Below are positions 1-11,098 of a stretch of 64,000 bases of DNA, in pieces. A program made the position numbers and the translations under genes. The DNA lies in contig JADNRV010000243.1 in NCBI GenBank assembly GCA_015499995.1, positions 1-64,000 on the forward strand, written 5' to 3'. The notes under the pieces are model-generated. The model was given only the letters and a program-made list of their open reading frames with translations. It made no database searches and was not told the DNA's origin. Every line of letters begins with the position of its first letter. Position 1 is the stretch's first letter. Origin of the DNA: Flammula alnicola (Eukaryota; Basidiomycota; Agaricomycetes; Agaricales; Strophariaceae).

Positions 1-226
1 ACGATGGCAATTTGTGGCAAGATGAAATGTGCTCTTTTCAGTGGTCTCGCTTCTTCAACCGCAGCAGGCTGGGGTTGGTTCTGGGTTGGTAGGAATCTGG
101 TGATGCGGGAGAAGAGAGACTGTTGTGCTGGAGGTGGTTTCTTTAGAATCGACTTTCCCGGAACAGGGATTGTCACTGCCGATGAAGAAGGTGGGCATGA
201 AGAGCTCGAGGCCGAAGACGAAGCCA
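1..226 (-). CDS. N-terminal part of a putative PP1-binding protein (runs off the window)
   Basis: An open frame on the minus strand begins with ATG at 226 and stays open to the window edge (75 codons). After a Ser-rich start it contains KSILKKPPP, which includes the SILK docking motif of protein phosphatase 1 partners, and later KRAHFILP, where the basic-x-x-F core resembles an RVxF motif. From memory, basidiomycete leucine-rich-repeat proteins related to PPP1R37 begin this way, so that family is my best guess. The leucine-rich repeats themselves would lie outside the window. The gene is incomplete, so length and function cannot be confirmed. Confidence 0.55.
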
Positions 227-757
227 TAGACAATGTCGAGCTCTATCGAGGGGATTGAGGTTGATTTAGAGTGGCATATGGTCCTCTACTGTAAGTCCTG
301 GTCAGGGTTCAATCAGGCGAATAAATCAAAATTGGCTTTTCCGGTTGTCACAAGACTCGTGGCAACATACTCTCCGACCACGACATACGTCCAATGTAAC
401 AGCTTTTCTCTTACCCTCCAGGCAGAAATATGGCTTTTCTGAAAACAACTCATGAACGTACGCACTATTTTTCTCTATTTTTTAATATACTGATCACACC
501 AAAATAGGGGTAACTTGAACCATCTGTTGTCAACTTGAACGAAGCGTAATGAAGTTCGAGACGTCTATTAACACTCGAGCACCGAAGCCATTAATGCAAA
601 TACGTGAGCACATCTTTATTGATGATTGGATCACAGTTAAACATATATGTGGATCGCTGGCAAACGTTAACTGAACATCAGTGATGATACCGGGAAACTT
701 GAATGATGAGTTATATCCCCAAATCTCAGTTGCTACTCTCATGTCGAGGTGCTCATA

Positions 758-1271
758 ATGCGGCCAACTACATTCAAAATCTCATCTAGTCTACTCCATT
801 CCAATGGTTGGGTGACTCAGCTTGACGCCGAACACCAAATCAAAAGAGCACACAGCACAGCCCTGTTCCAGGTATGTTATCTACCATCTTCCCCGATTAA
901 CCAGGCCATCGGCTGAATTGCCCTTGTTCTTTTTTCTGCTTCAGCGGCGGCTATCTGATATCTATGCTGACTACACTCTCCGAGGGCTGGACAGATTCTG
1001 TCAATTCGTTTACCTTTCCGAAACCTCGTCCATTCATCTCGCTTCGGAAATGTCTGACTATATTTGACTCACTGACTCATCCTAGATTTTAATATGCAGT
1101 ATGCGGGAACCGTTAACAGTCTGCGATGGATCTCTGGTACGAAGCGACAATTCCGAATGTCGCGTTGAACCAAATCTCTCCGTCGGCAGCGACATAATTA
1201 CTGATATATGGTCACAGCATTCGCCTCCGTTCTTGAACGGCTGCCTTTCTTCCATCATCCACACAATATAA
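758..1271 (+). CDS. small spliced gene, unknown protein (about 130 aa)
   Basis: Three exons at 758..871, 945..1051 and 1100..1271 join in phase to 131 codons including the stop. The first intron has a GTATGT donor and CAG acceptor. The second is 48 nt, GTCTGA...GCAG with a CTGAC branch-like site. The exon pieces read as ordinary globular protein (for example LDAEHQIKRAH in exon 1 and LVRSDNSECRVEPN in exon 3), while the unspliced frames are broken. I recognise no family or targeting signal. A longer protein with further introns, or a relic, remains possible. Confidence 0.42.
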
Positions 1272-1804
1272 CTCACCTAGGCCTTGCATGGCCTTTCATC
1301 TCGCTGACCCATGTTTGACGTAACACTGACAAGAATACTCACGATGAGTTCTGCACTTATTCTAGTCTAGATTCCTACGCCCGAGAGTCCCGGATTCGAA
1401 TAGTGGTTGGAGTCATATTTCGTACAGGACTACTTTGTCCACCCTCTGCAACAGAGATTGTCAATTGTGGATACATTATATGTGGATGTATATAATTTAG
1501 GTATTGTATCGAGGCTGCTATACTTGTGTTCTGTTTCTGTGCATGTCGAAACGAGTCAGACGACACTAAATGAGTAACAAAGATGAAGAAAGCATTCGGG
1601 AGGGTTGCTAAAAAATACAGTTGGATAGCTGGGGTTGTTGTTGTACTATGGAAGTCCAGGAATAGTCCGAGAGATAACAGAAACAGTGCATAATTAATTG
1701 TAGGTGAAGGAATAAATTTAACCCATAATTGCAGAAAGAACGAAATAGAAAGTAAAGAAAACAGAGACGACTATCGCTACAAGGCTGTCCGTTGCGAATA
1801 AGGA

Positions 1805-2604
1805 TTAACATACGTCCATAAACTCTCTGCATCGGTCCCAGAGACGACTCCAACGGCCTCCGTTCCAGGTTCTTACCCTGGCCCAGCCGTCGTGAGCAGC
1901 CATCCGTTCAATCCATATCAAAACAGAACAGATGGCAAAGTCGGCGTAGGTGACGTCGTGTCCCATAGAGACAATTCCATCCCCATCGACCCCGTTTTTG
2001 TCCATGATCTTGGCGAGGAAATTGAACTGCTCCTGCACGGCCAACCACGCCTGTTCGCGCTGGGGACCGACGAGGGTTCCAGCAGGACCGTAACCCCCGC
2101 GGAAGTGGGACTGCGTGTGTTCTGGCAGTTGTAGGTGACTGAGCGGCACCATGATGGGAAGAAGAGGTTTCGAGAAGACCTCTTGGATGAAGTGGACAAA
2201 CATGGCTTGTAATGCCCTCGAGCCTTCAGGGAATATGGGACGAGCGGGATATGCTGCCTCCAAATATTCTGCGATCTTGTTGGTGCTCGAGAGAATTTTT
2301 GGGGAATGTGGATTTCGTATTTGGTCGACGACGACGGGCAGAGTATAGACTGGAGAGCCATCGCTTCGATAGGCAGATGGAGGGGCTCCAATCTTTCGTA
2401 GTTCTCGCTCGACATCTTGGAATTCTATCCAGTATGTCTTGTGTGGTAGGCGTTTGTAATTTAGAATAAATCTAGAAGAGGCTTCGTTAGCGTCGAAGTC
2501 CAGTTCCAGTGAGCAAAGCATGCATACCGTATGCGCCAAATATTAGGTGCCCATGGTTGTGATGTGTGTCCTGGGACGTCGTAAAGAATAATTAGAGGAG
2601 GCAT
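1805..2604 (-). CDS. glutathione S-transferase (fungal GSTFuA/etherase-like)
   Basis: Two exons, 2471..2604 minus the intron at 2472..2527, with coding parts 2528..2604 and 1805..2471, give 247 aa. The start at 2604 gives MPPLIILYDVPG, the first strand of the thioredoxin fold. The spliced junction restores PWAPNIWRIRFILNYKRLP, which matches the active-site and first-helix region of basidiomycete GSTs that conjugate glutathione to aromatic substrates. An STNKIAEYLEAAYP stretch binds glutathione in this fold, and the all-alpha C-terminal domain ends with a WNGGRW motif typical of the family. Length agrees with the usual 240-260 aa. The enzyme should be cytosolic and act in detoxification. Just before the stop lies GTATGT, a possible further donor, so the last residues are uncertain. 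Confidence 0.88.
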
Positions 2605-3473
2605 AGTACTGCGGGAGCTTGCTCCATGCCGCGACGACATGGTAATGATTAACGGGAGATGGTGGGGAAATAGTTAATATCAACCATTTCAGATCCACAT
2701 GCGAAGACTTTTAAAACAGCTGCTCAGATTGCGCAGGTCCCAGTTGCGTCACAGGTCCTCGGGGACTAGCCCTGATTTGTTACTAGTCAGTTCCAGTCAT
2801 AGAAACGAGCCAAAATTTGCTCATGCGTTGGTACGTGTTTCTGCAATGATCAATGAGCGTTGGCCAGAAACAGGAGAGATCTCTGGATTTATCGGGCGGA
2901 ACAGCGGCCAGATCATTCACCGATAGGCTGTAAGGGAGGGATGCGGACCCTTTCCTCACAGTTAAAAACGGATATTTGGACGAGAAGGGAATGTCAATCA
3001 CAAAAAAAGCGGCGTTTACAGCTCGGGGCACGGCTCCACGCCTGGGAGGCTTATCCAGCGAGAACTGGTGACTTGAATATTCCTTTTGGCTGAACATCTG
3101 AGATGATATCTCCTTGCCGCGTCCAAAAGCTCTGCCTGTAATTGTGGCAAAGACAGACACGAAGCAAGAGGCGGTGCGCTGCAAGAGAGAAAAAGGATAC
3201 GTTAGTTTCCTTTTCCGGGTTTACTTCCACCTCATGTCACGATCACGTGATTAAATTTGCTCAAAATGGGCTCAGTGTCACGATCACGCTCTCAACTTGT
3301 CTTTCACGACTTGTCAAAAACCTTCTACAACCGACATCTAGATCACAGCGGTGTCTCTTCTGATACTATCCAAGTATCCATGACTTTTTTTGCGCAAGAA
3401 ACTTGAAGAAAGCGAGTCAGGAACAGTCTTAAGAACAGTCCTTCAATCCAGCTTGCCACGTTTTCGAGGTCTG
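2605..3473. other. intergenic, no convincing gene
   Basis: A minus-strand open frame at 2783..3184 runs 133 codons, but its first ATG is internal, it has no recognisable domain, and I could not place splice sites around it. Nothing else coding-like is evident. Confidence 0.4.
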
Positions 3474-3893
3474 TGTCGGAAACTTCCAGAATGCCTGATA
3501 AGGCCGAAATCTTAATAATATTCGGGTTTCTGATTAGGCCTGAACAGGGGAGGAGTTAGCATGACCAGGTGACTGGATATTGCATGATTAGGTAAATTAT
3601 GCGTGATAAGAGGAGCGCTTTATGAACAGGAGGATTTATTTATTTCGCCGACATGGAGGCTCGAACCAAAAGTTTATAGGCTACACTTTATGTAATGTAG
3701 TCATAGGATTTAGTGACGATCAAACCACTGAGTCAAAGGGCCAACGGAAAAATAGATCCAACCCCACGACATATCCAACAGCCACCCAAACGTAGCCTGA
3801 ACAGGCTAACTCCTACCCTGATCAGGCCTGATCAGAGAAGCCGAATATTATCGGCATTATCGGCTTGATAAGGCATTCTGGAAGTTTCCGACA
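3474..3893. mobile_element. MITE-like foldback element with ~80-bp terminal inverted repeats
   Basis: The left end begins TGTCGGAAACTTCCAGAATG and the right end is its reverse complement. Imperfect inversion continues for about 80-85 bp on each side (3474-3558 against 3806-3893). The unit is 420 bp and encodes no transposase, so it would be non-autonomous. TG flanks both ends and may be a 2-bp target duplication. The core holds a tRNA-like region (separate entry). Confidence 0.7.
3658..3735 (-). other. tRNA-derived sequence (box A/box B) inside the inverted-repeat element
   Basis: On the minus strand a box A-like TGACTCAGTGGTTTGATCG (3717-3735) is followed 50 nt later by a box B-like TGGTTCGAGCC (3658-3668). 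These are RNA polymerase III internal promoter motifs. The D-arm pairs (GAC/GTC) but the T-stem and acceptor stem do not, so this is a degenerate tRNA or SINE-type relic and not a working tRNA. Confidence 0.45.
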
Positions 3894-5949
3894 TGCACTG
3901 CCCGATATACCGCAGAGCGCCCAGGGCTTCTTTCACCTTCCCCACCTCTAATGCCCCAGAGGTTTTTTTACTATGTATGGTCCTCCCAGAGACGCATCTT
4001 GGCGGCTTAGCAACAGCCTGAAACACCGAGAACTTGTAACCCATCGAGGACAAGGGCCAAATACGAGTATAGGTCCTGATCCTGTCGGACAATTGACGTC
4101 GGGCTCGGAAGCACGATGTGATTTGCGTACCTTATCGAGTATCTATACTCGGGTTTACTCCAGATTCATGTATGTTCGATTCTAAAATGATATCATGCGG
4201 ATGCAGCGGCCCTGATATATTTTACAGAAGAAAAAACCTTGTGGTAAGATGGTGTTGAGTCACGCATGGGTTCCAGCCTAAGGCTCTCGAACCTCCCTGA
4301 TAGCCACGACTAGATATGTGGATTTTTTTTAATCCAACGGAATGGCGCAACCACCGCCTCAACAAATTCGCGTCCCCTACCCACATACGAGTATACTTAC
4401 TAAAACCAGGCCTCTCCCGAGCCGATTCGTAGGCGGGAACAATGTTGGGCGCGCCAGTATATCAGCGCAGAAATGCTCGGTTTGTGAGTCCCCGTAAAGC
4501 CCTTGCCAGGGTGTTTGAAGGGGACAAGCACGAAAAAAAAAAATTATTTGTCTTTCGTAATCGACCATTTCACGATGAAAATCTGATATCCAGGAGTGGC
4601 AGACCTCCCTTTCAAGATACAATAGACTCGGCAAACGCAAGACGGGTGCAGCTGTATCAAAACCTGAGTCTGTCTAGATCTAGCTAACAATAAGTATGTC
4701 ACCGAGCAAAGTCAGTCTATTTAATTTACCATAGTCAGCGTTAACTGATCATCATCTTCCTAGTTTTCAAGATGACTCGGAACATTGTCCAATAAGTACT
4801 TCTGCTGTGATATAATACGCGCAATTCTGACTTCCAAAGTAACGTTGGAGTGTTACTCGGATATGATTCTTCCGGATATATTCTTGAAGCCGTCGGGATC
4901 TATTTCAGTCGGTGGACTTGGACCTATTGTACTTAGGTGGTAGGTAATTCTGACGGTGACTTTGCTGGCCAATCTGACTCAAAAAGACCTGGTCAACGTC
5001 CCGCCCAGGTTACTTGGACTGCGCATGCGCAAGAGATGCCGTATGAGCAAATACATCCTCCCGGGTCTAAGTGACTAGAAAAGGCTGGAGCTCTGCCGCG
5101 TTCGATGGCTATCGGATGACGGAATGATACCAGACTACATACATTCCTAGATTCCGTAGGCGATCCGGTGCCCAAAGCTTTTCGAGTGACTTGACTCTAT
5201 CAAACCCAGCAAGTTCGTCTGATTCTCGTGTACGAGTACATCGTTCTCAAAGCTGACTATATCTTTCCTACCATTCTTCAACATCAAAATTAATTTAGAA
5301 AGTCATTTATCACAAGAAGGAAAGAAGGAATGAACACAATGCACCCAACGACCAACGTCAAACTCGTTCCAGAGACTGTTAAAGACGGTCCGCCGGACTA
5401 CAGATATCACAGATATGCTCTCAATGCCATCACATGGAAAGTACTTACCTGCTCCAGTGACCACTAAAAAATTTCAATCCTCGACCCACGAGCGTCCAGT
5501 CGTACATCGTTCGCGTACACCCAATGTCAAAAAAATATTTTGTATCATTGTATTGTCTTGTACCCTGCGGAGGTACTACCATGCTTTCCCCCGATTTTTT
5601 GATGCCGCCACATGAGAGATGATAACCTCGGCGTCAACAGTCATACTTTCCCGCGATCTGATAACGAAGGATTCTATATTTAGCATCTTGAAGGTCCACG
5701 ATCGCCTAAGTGCGCTTAGCGATCACCTGCACAGGGTATTTAGAAGGCTCAAAAATTAGACTATGCATTATATGTTGGTGGGAGAATGAGCAGTACTTCT
5801 CAGCGCCCAGCGCTGACGACCCAGAAAGGTCGACTGAGCAGGCATGAAACATGATCGACAACGGCAGGGAAATGGAAAAGTTGTCCAAGATTTCCATGAA
5901 CCCCTAGATTTGAAAAGTTACTGCTTAGAGCAATGTGCACCATATGGAA
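3894..5949. other. intergenic, no supported gene
   Basis: Only short frames are present. A coding-looking stretch starts with ATG at 5330 and runs 37 codons to a possible donor at 5441, but I found no convincing following exon. Confidence 0.4.
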
Positions 5950-6109
5950 CCGTATCAGGGAGGATCTCTACCTCATAACTTTTACGTCCTCCGTTAGGAT
6001 CTTGGGTCAGCGTTGACTTCTAGTATGATCATTATGATGAGGGTCGAATAGCGCATCAGGGTGGCTCTAAACATTACAACTTTACGTTCTCCTTGGTATC
6101 TTGGGTAAA
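5950..6109. repeat. imperfect direct repeat, ~58 bp, two copies
   Basis: Copies lie at about 5950-6009 and 6052-6109, roughly 102 bp apart. They share the order ATCAGGG...TCT...AA-CTTTACGT-CTCC...ATCTTGGGT with substitutions and small gaps. They sit upstream of ISD11. No coding content is seen. Confidence 0.5.
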
Positions 6110-6422
6110 TATTGGTAGAGGTTGGATGAAGGCCGAAGAATATTTTGTGTTGGACGCAAGTTGGACGACAAGCTGGTTCCATGCCATCTAATCTAATCGA
6201 CACTGAATTTGACGGGCCGTTGCCGCAATGCCGATACCCTTGGAGCATAATAAGAACAAGCTATGATGATGATTAACGCGCCCGTTCTCTTCGAAACCCT
6301 GCTCCTTTTCGATATCCACCGCTGGTATTCATTTACTTGAATACACATATCTTGGGATTTGTGCTTTCTCCCCTTCGTACAACCATTTAACGTTTAACGT
6401 TTAACACCCAAGCCCACCAGCC

Positions 6423-6855
6423 ATGTCTGCCGTAGGCACTCCAAGTCGACAAGCGATCCTCAGCTTGTACCACAACATGCTGCGCACATCGCAGTCTTTC
6501 AGCTCGTATAACTTTCGAGAATATTTTGTGCAGCGCACAAAGGATACCTTCCGCACTATCCAAGTGAGTCCTTATCCATGTTCTCGAGAAGCCGAAAATC
6601 ATACGCCCAATTCTATAATATAATGTGTTTGATTTTTTTGGAGCAATGACTGACATTGGTTGTTCTTCTTCTCATACTTAGAACGAATCGGACCCGGAGA
6701 GGGTGCGTTCTCTCTACTCCGAAGCCGTCAAGGAGAGCACCGTTCTCCGACGTAGCGCCATTGTGAACCAGCTATACGGCGGCTGGAAGGTTGCCGTCGA
6801 GGTCCAGGACGCGGAGAAGCGACCGGAGACGATATTGGAGAGATCGGATAATTGA
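6423..6855 (+). CDS. ISD11: ISD11/LYRM4, LYR-family Fe-S assembly factor
   Basis: Exons 6423..6563 and 6682..6855, split by a 118-nt GTGAGT...TTAG intron, encode 104 aa. The N-terminus reads ILSLYHNMLRTSQSF, with the L-Y-R/H-x-(M/L)-L signature of LYR proteins, followed by SSYNFREYFVQRTKDTFR, the conserved ISD11 second helix. Exon 2 supplies the third helix and the conserved QLYGG turn. ISD11 binds and stabilises the cysteine desulfurase Nfs1, together with acyl carrier protein, in the mitochondrial matrix, and so feeds sulfur into Fe-S clusters. Length matches the family (90-110 aa). It converges on RCF1, another mitochondrial gene, about 300 bp away. Confidence 0.93.
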
Positions 6856-7156
6856 ACTGTCCCTGAGGCTCCCTGAGGATGCACAATGGGAGGGACTGGC
6901 ATTGAGGTTTTTCCATGGTGGATGGAACTAGACGAACGGACATTCGACCTCGACTTGGATATCGGGCAGTTTCTTGCTGACGATGGCTTCACGACGTATC
7001 GAGAGGCGTGGATGGCGGTGTTGAGTAGTGTATTTTTTCAATAATATCCAGCTGCTCCTCAATAAAAGAAGGAAGGGGAATGACGAGTGCACAAAGGGAC
7101 GACACGGCATTGGGAGTCAAGATAAAATTAATATTAAGTACAAAATGGATACCGTC

Positions 7157-7833
7157 TCAACTCGAGTCCCCGCCCTCCTGTGAACCTGAACCGCTGCTGC
7201 CCTTCGACCACCAGCGCCAGCTATTGCTTTTCTTCACAGCATCAATAGTCGAGCCAGCACCCTTCGCAGCTGCATCATGTTTCCTCCTCTCCTCTTCTCG
7301 TCTCTCCTTATGTACCGTCGGGCCCTTGACCGTCTTCATCCCGCTCAGCCCAGCGCTCTCCTCCATCTCCGTAGCCTCCTGCGCCTCCCTAAGCCGCTCC
7401 TCGAATTCCAGCTTCTCCTTCTCCTTCCTCTTCTCCAGCAGGAGCTCTGTCGTCGCCTCGTTTCGCGGGAGACCCCCTTCAGCCTCTCCGATCCCTGCGT
7501 TCGTTATCTCCTTGTTTCTGGACTTTTGGATGGACATGGAGCCCACGACGAGCACGGCGAGGGTGAGACCTTGAAGAACGACCCGGGCGCGCAGCCAGTA
7601 GTTCATATTTTTGGATTGGCCCTGCCGCATTTTGATAGCAGACATGACGAGGGCGCCGCATGTTGCGAGGCATCCTGAGAAGGCACGACAAGTACATAAC
7701 TGAAGCGCAAAAGACACAGTTTGCATGATTTGAGCGCACCTATGGGCACCCATGGGTTCTCTTTGAATTTCCGATTGGCCTTTTCACTCCATGTTTCCAG
7801 AGGGTCTTGATACACGCGTCCCGTTGCACTCAT
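7157..7833 (-). CDS. RCF1: respiratory supercomplex factor 1 (HIG1 domain protein)
   Basis: Exons 7740..7833 and 7157..7674, joined across a 65-nt intron at 7675..7739, give 203 aa. The splice restores NPWVPIGCLAT, the start of the HIG1 domain. Two membrane helices follow: GCLATCGALVMSAI and, after the MRQGQS turn, VVLQGLTLAVLVVG. The C-terminal half is a long charged helix (KRKEKEKLEFEERLREAQEA) typical of fungal Rcf1, ending in a Ser/Gly-rich tail. Rcf1 sits in the inner mitochondrial membrane and helps assemble cytochrome oxidase and the III-IV supercomplex. Its 5' end lies next to the first Crinkler promoter copy, head to head. Confidence 0.92.
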
Positions 7834-7921
7834 GATACGTTATCCGCAAGCGCCAAACTTATGTATCTGCGAAACTTTGGACCTCTGGAAAGAAAGCGTC
7901 GAATTGGGAGCGAAGGCGGGC

Positions 7922-8263
7922 TTAAAGGTCGCCCAAGGTAGAAGATATTTAATCCAAAGTGTACGAGACGAAAGAACCTGGTACCTTTCGGCCGACTCTG
8001 ATTCAGTTTTCGGGATCGGATGAACATGAACGGAATGCCCACCGACTGAGCCAATACAACGCGGCGTCTAATTTTGAGTCCTTGTTCGTACGCGTGCTTT
8101 GGTCTTGCTCCGAAGGAGGGGAAAGAGATGAAGGTAGCCGTGGAAGATGATGGATCGATGATGAGCGATGAGTAAGTTTGGGCCTTATTGCCTTTTTCGG
8201 ACACGAGTTTCTCCCTAAAAAAAGACGCGGAATAGGAGCACCCACTCCTTGTGCAAAACCGCG
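7922..8263 (+). repeat. Crinkler-locus flank repeat, copy A
   Basis: The copy starts with AAAGGTCGCCCAAGGTAG, a relic of the C-terminal codons and stop of the kinase gene (compare 11081-11098). It continues through GATATTTAATCCAAAGTGTA and TCTAATTTT-GAGTCC to the sequence just before the start codon at 8264. It therefore serves both as 3' flank of a lost copy and as promoter of the truncated copy. Confidence 0.75.
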
Positions 8264-8808
8264 ATGAAATTCGCATGTTACCTTCCTGCGGAAGACCCGC
8301 TTTTTGTTGTCGTTGAGATAGAGTCGGATGCTTGGGTTGCGGAACTATTGATGGCGATTTACGAGGAGCTCAATTCCGAGTCGAGACGTTACCGAGACGA
8401 CCTCCGCATTTTTAAGGTAACCTTTTTCTTTCTGTGGCAAAACAGTCAACTAACCCAACAGCAGACGGATGTTCCCATCAAGCCCACAGAAGACCTGCAC
8501 TCGCGTGCTCTTCGGTGGCTTCGTCGGCAACCAGCGAATAGTCACCTCGAGGACACCACGAAGCTTGCATCCTTCTTTCCTAAAGGCTCTCATCCATCCA
8601 GCGACAGGCTAGATATCATCATTGCCGATGCGGAGGGTATGTTATACTCTGTCCTTTATTCTATCTTACTGATTTCATGTCAGTTCTTGAGTCGGTCGAA
8701 GACCTGGACGACCCAGAAGGCCCTTATAAGAGGAAGGCCAAGAAAGGTGCGCATTATCCTGACATGCAAGCTCCAAGCTTATGTATGCGCGGGGTACAAG
8801 ATATTTAA
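8264..8808 (+). pseudogene. truncated Crinkler-like paralog (N-terminal domain only)
   Basis: Exons 8264..8416, 8465..8636 and 8684..8808 align with the first three exons of the full-length neighbour at 9099-11098, with the same intron positions. They include the ubiquitin-like header (KFACYLPAEDPLFVVVEIES) and the DLRIFK end of that domain. At the place where the neighbour splices to exon 4, this copy runs on into about 60 nt of intron-like sequence and stops at 8806, giving about 149 aa with no kinase domain. All splice sites are intact, so a short protein could still be made. I call it a truncated paralog produced by unequal exchange between repeats; a functional header-only protein cannot be excluded. 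Confidence 0.75.
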
Positions 8809-9098
8809 TCCAAAGTGTATGAGACGAAAGAGCCTCCTTTCTGCGGACTCTGATTCAGTTTTCGGGATGGCGGGGTGCCCACCGACTGCGCCAAGGCGTC
8901 TAATTTTGAGTCCTTGTTCGTAGTATGAGACGTCCTACGCGTCCTTTAGTCTCGCTCCGAAGAAGGGGAAAGAGATGAACGTAGCTGTGGAAGATGATGA
9001 GCATAAGCAAGTGACTTTTGGGCCGACGGCCTTATTACCTTTTTCGGAAATAATTTTCTTGAAACTTCATCGCGACGCGCTGCAAATGCAAAACCGCG
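8790..9098 (+). repeat. Crinkler-locus flank repeat, copy B (promoter of full-length gene)
   Basis: This copy shares GATATTTAATCCAAAGTGTA, TTCTGCGGACTCTGATTCAG, the GCCCACCGACTG stretch and the run up to GCAAAACCGCGATG with copy A. It joins directly onto the truncated copy's third intron sequence, which marks the recombination join near 8770-8800. Confidence 0.75.
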
Positions 9099-11098
9099 AT
9101 GTTCAAATTCGTATGTTATTTTCCTGCAGAACACCCTCTTCTTCTTTTCATTAACATAGAGTCGGATGCTTGGGTTACGGACCTATCGAGGGCGATTCTA
9201 GTGAAGCTCAGATCGCGCGGTCGAGAGGTCAGATCTCGTAACGACCTCCGCCTTTTTAAGGTGACCTTGTTCTTTTTCTGGCAAACAGCCAACTAACTCA
9301 CAGCAGACGGATGTTCCCTTGGACCCCAGAGAAGACCTGCAATCGCGTGCTCTTCAGTGGCTTCATCGGCAACCAGCGAATGGTCACCTCGAGGTCATAG
9401 AGTTGCTTGCATCCTTCTTTCCCAATGGCCCTCGTCTATCCGACGACAGGCGGCTAGATATCATCATTGCCAATGCAGAGGGTATGTTCTACTCTGACCT
9501 TCATCCTATCTTACTGATCTCGTGTCAGTTTTCGAGTTGGTCAAAGACTTGGACGACCCAGAAGGCCCCTATAGGAGGAAGGTCAAGAAAGGTGCGCATT
9601 ACCCTGACATCTCACAAGTTCTTGCCTTCCTCATTCTTACGCCCTAGCTCTCGATGAGCGGATAAACCGCTTACTCCTTATTCCTTCTCCATTGGACATA
9701 GTCCATTCTCCCGAGAAGCTAGCTGACCTATTGGGCGGCGACGAGCCTCTCATCCACCTGGGTCGGCCTGGCGGAGCCCCTGCCGCGCTATTTAACCCCG
9801 CGCTTGCCATCTTGCAACATAATCTCGAGCATCTCGAACAAGTCCAAGTTTCGCGTTCAGACGTCGTGCGTGCTGCCGAGTACGTCCGGTGCGCGGTCGC
9901 GTTTTCCGACGATGACGATGAGGGCCGGCGTCAGAGGGCGATCAAGGAGCTAGTTGACAGAGCGATCGGAGAGAAGGGCGAGTGGCGATTTGCGGTTGGT
10001 TGGGCGGATAACGTCGAACCTGGCGGTGGTTGGTGGTACGACGCGTTTCTCATCCTGGTTCTGGAGCTCAAGAACACGGTGGGCCTGGCTGGGGATGCTC
10101 TTCTTCAAGCCGTTATCGATTACAGCAAAGTAGTTCCGCGAGAGAAGGTTCGAAGTCGCGTATCATATCTGTCATTTCGAATCCCGCAGCTTATTTTTTG
10201 CTTGCAGTACAAGCGCTTCCGGCAGCACTGCAATTTCCCTGTTGTCCTCGTCGGCGCCACTGCAAATCGCCTCGAAATTTCCGTCGCCGTTTGTGTAGGG
10301 CCGATCTACGTGTCGAAGTTGCTCGCACTCGACCTTTCCTTAGGGTTTCACACCTCCGACAACATCGTGCGCGTGGCCCGTGTCTTCAAGGCCTTGTCAC
10401 TCTGTCGCATAGATCTCCAAAATTATTACGACGGGGTCAGCAACTTGGCATCTCCCAAACTCTCTTGTCTGTATCCCAGCCCGACACCTGTCGATTCTTC
10501 CCAAGCATTGCCCAAACTTGCCTATCGGCAGTTTCTGTCCCGAGCGGGTCAACCCACCTCAGCGCTTGTGGACCTGGGGAACACCACCAGTGCCATGTAC
10601 ATCGCCACCCTCAGCGAAACCGGCCAGGAGGTTATCGTCAAGTTTACCGCACGTTACAACGAAGCGGCACATTGCCTGCTCGCCGAGGCTCAGCTTGCCC
10701 CGAGACTACACTTCTGTCAGCGTGTCATCGGCGACCTATACATGGTCGTTATGGAACGTGTGCATGGCAAGTCTGTTTGGCAGCTCAAAGAGGACAAAAC
10801 ACCAGTTCCTGCAATTGTCTCAAAAACGGTCGAGGATGCAGTGCATCTCCTTCACGAACATGATATTGTCTTTGGGGACTTGCACGACCCCAACATTCTC
10901 TATGTCGAGTCTGAGGGTCGTGTTGTCCTCATTGACTTTGATTGGGCCGGGAAGGATGGAGAGAGCAGATATCCTGCCACGCTCAACCCTGACAATGGCT
11001 GGGCAGAGGAGGTTTCGCCGTATAGTATTATGCACAAAGCCCATGATTTATGGCAATTGGAGCGGCTGACGGCCCTCTGTAAAGGTTGCCCAAAGTAG
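9099..11098 (+). CDS. Crinkler-like (CRN) protein with C-terminal Bud32/RIO-like kinase
   Basis: Five exons (9099..9260, 9307..9481, 9529..9591, 9648..10147, 10208..11098) give 596 aa. The first ~55 residues, beginning MFKFVCYFPAEHPLL and ending LRLFK, match the ubiquitin-like header of the Crinkler effector class. A linker region with conserved LDIIIANAEG and a central alpha/beta-like segment follow. The last ~190 residues form a small kinase: lysine in VIVKFTA, the catalytic loop FGDLHDPNIL and the metal-binding LIDFDWAG, as in the DFDWAG kinases common in Agaricomycetes. The fourth intron (10148..10207) is 60 nt and open, so retention would keep frame. No signal peptide is visible. In fungi these proteins are thought to act in conflict or signalling; the substrate is unknown. 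Confidence 0.85.

Noticed and set aside
2783..3184. 133-codon minus-strand frame as a gene
   Set aside because: It starts at a non-ATG codon, has no domain, and no splice sites explain a missing start.
3640..3745. Functional tRNA gene on the minus strand
   Set aside because: Box A and B resemble tRNA promoters and the D-arm pairs, but the T-stem and acceptor stem do not form, so only a tRNA-derived relic is claimed.
5440..5470. U1 snRNA 5' end (GTACTTACCTG)
   Set aside because: The first 11 bases resemble U1, but the following stem-loop, the U1-70K loop and an Sm site are absent.
7080..7678. Plus-strand frames over 7080-7678
   Set aside because: They are antisense shadows of RCF1, whose HIG1 domain is unmistakable.
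9692..10147. Crinkler gene starting at the internal ATG at 9692
   Set aside because: Three upstream exons with conserved splice sites supply the header domain, and the truncated paralog repeats the same exons.
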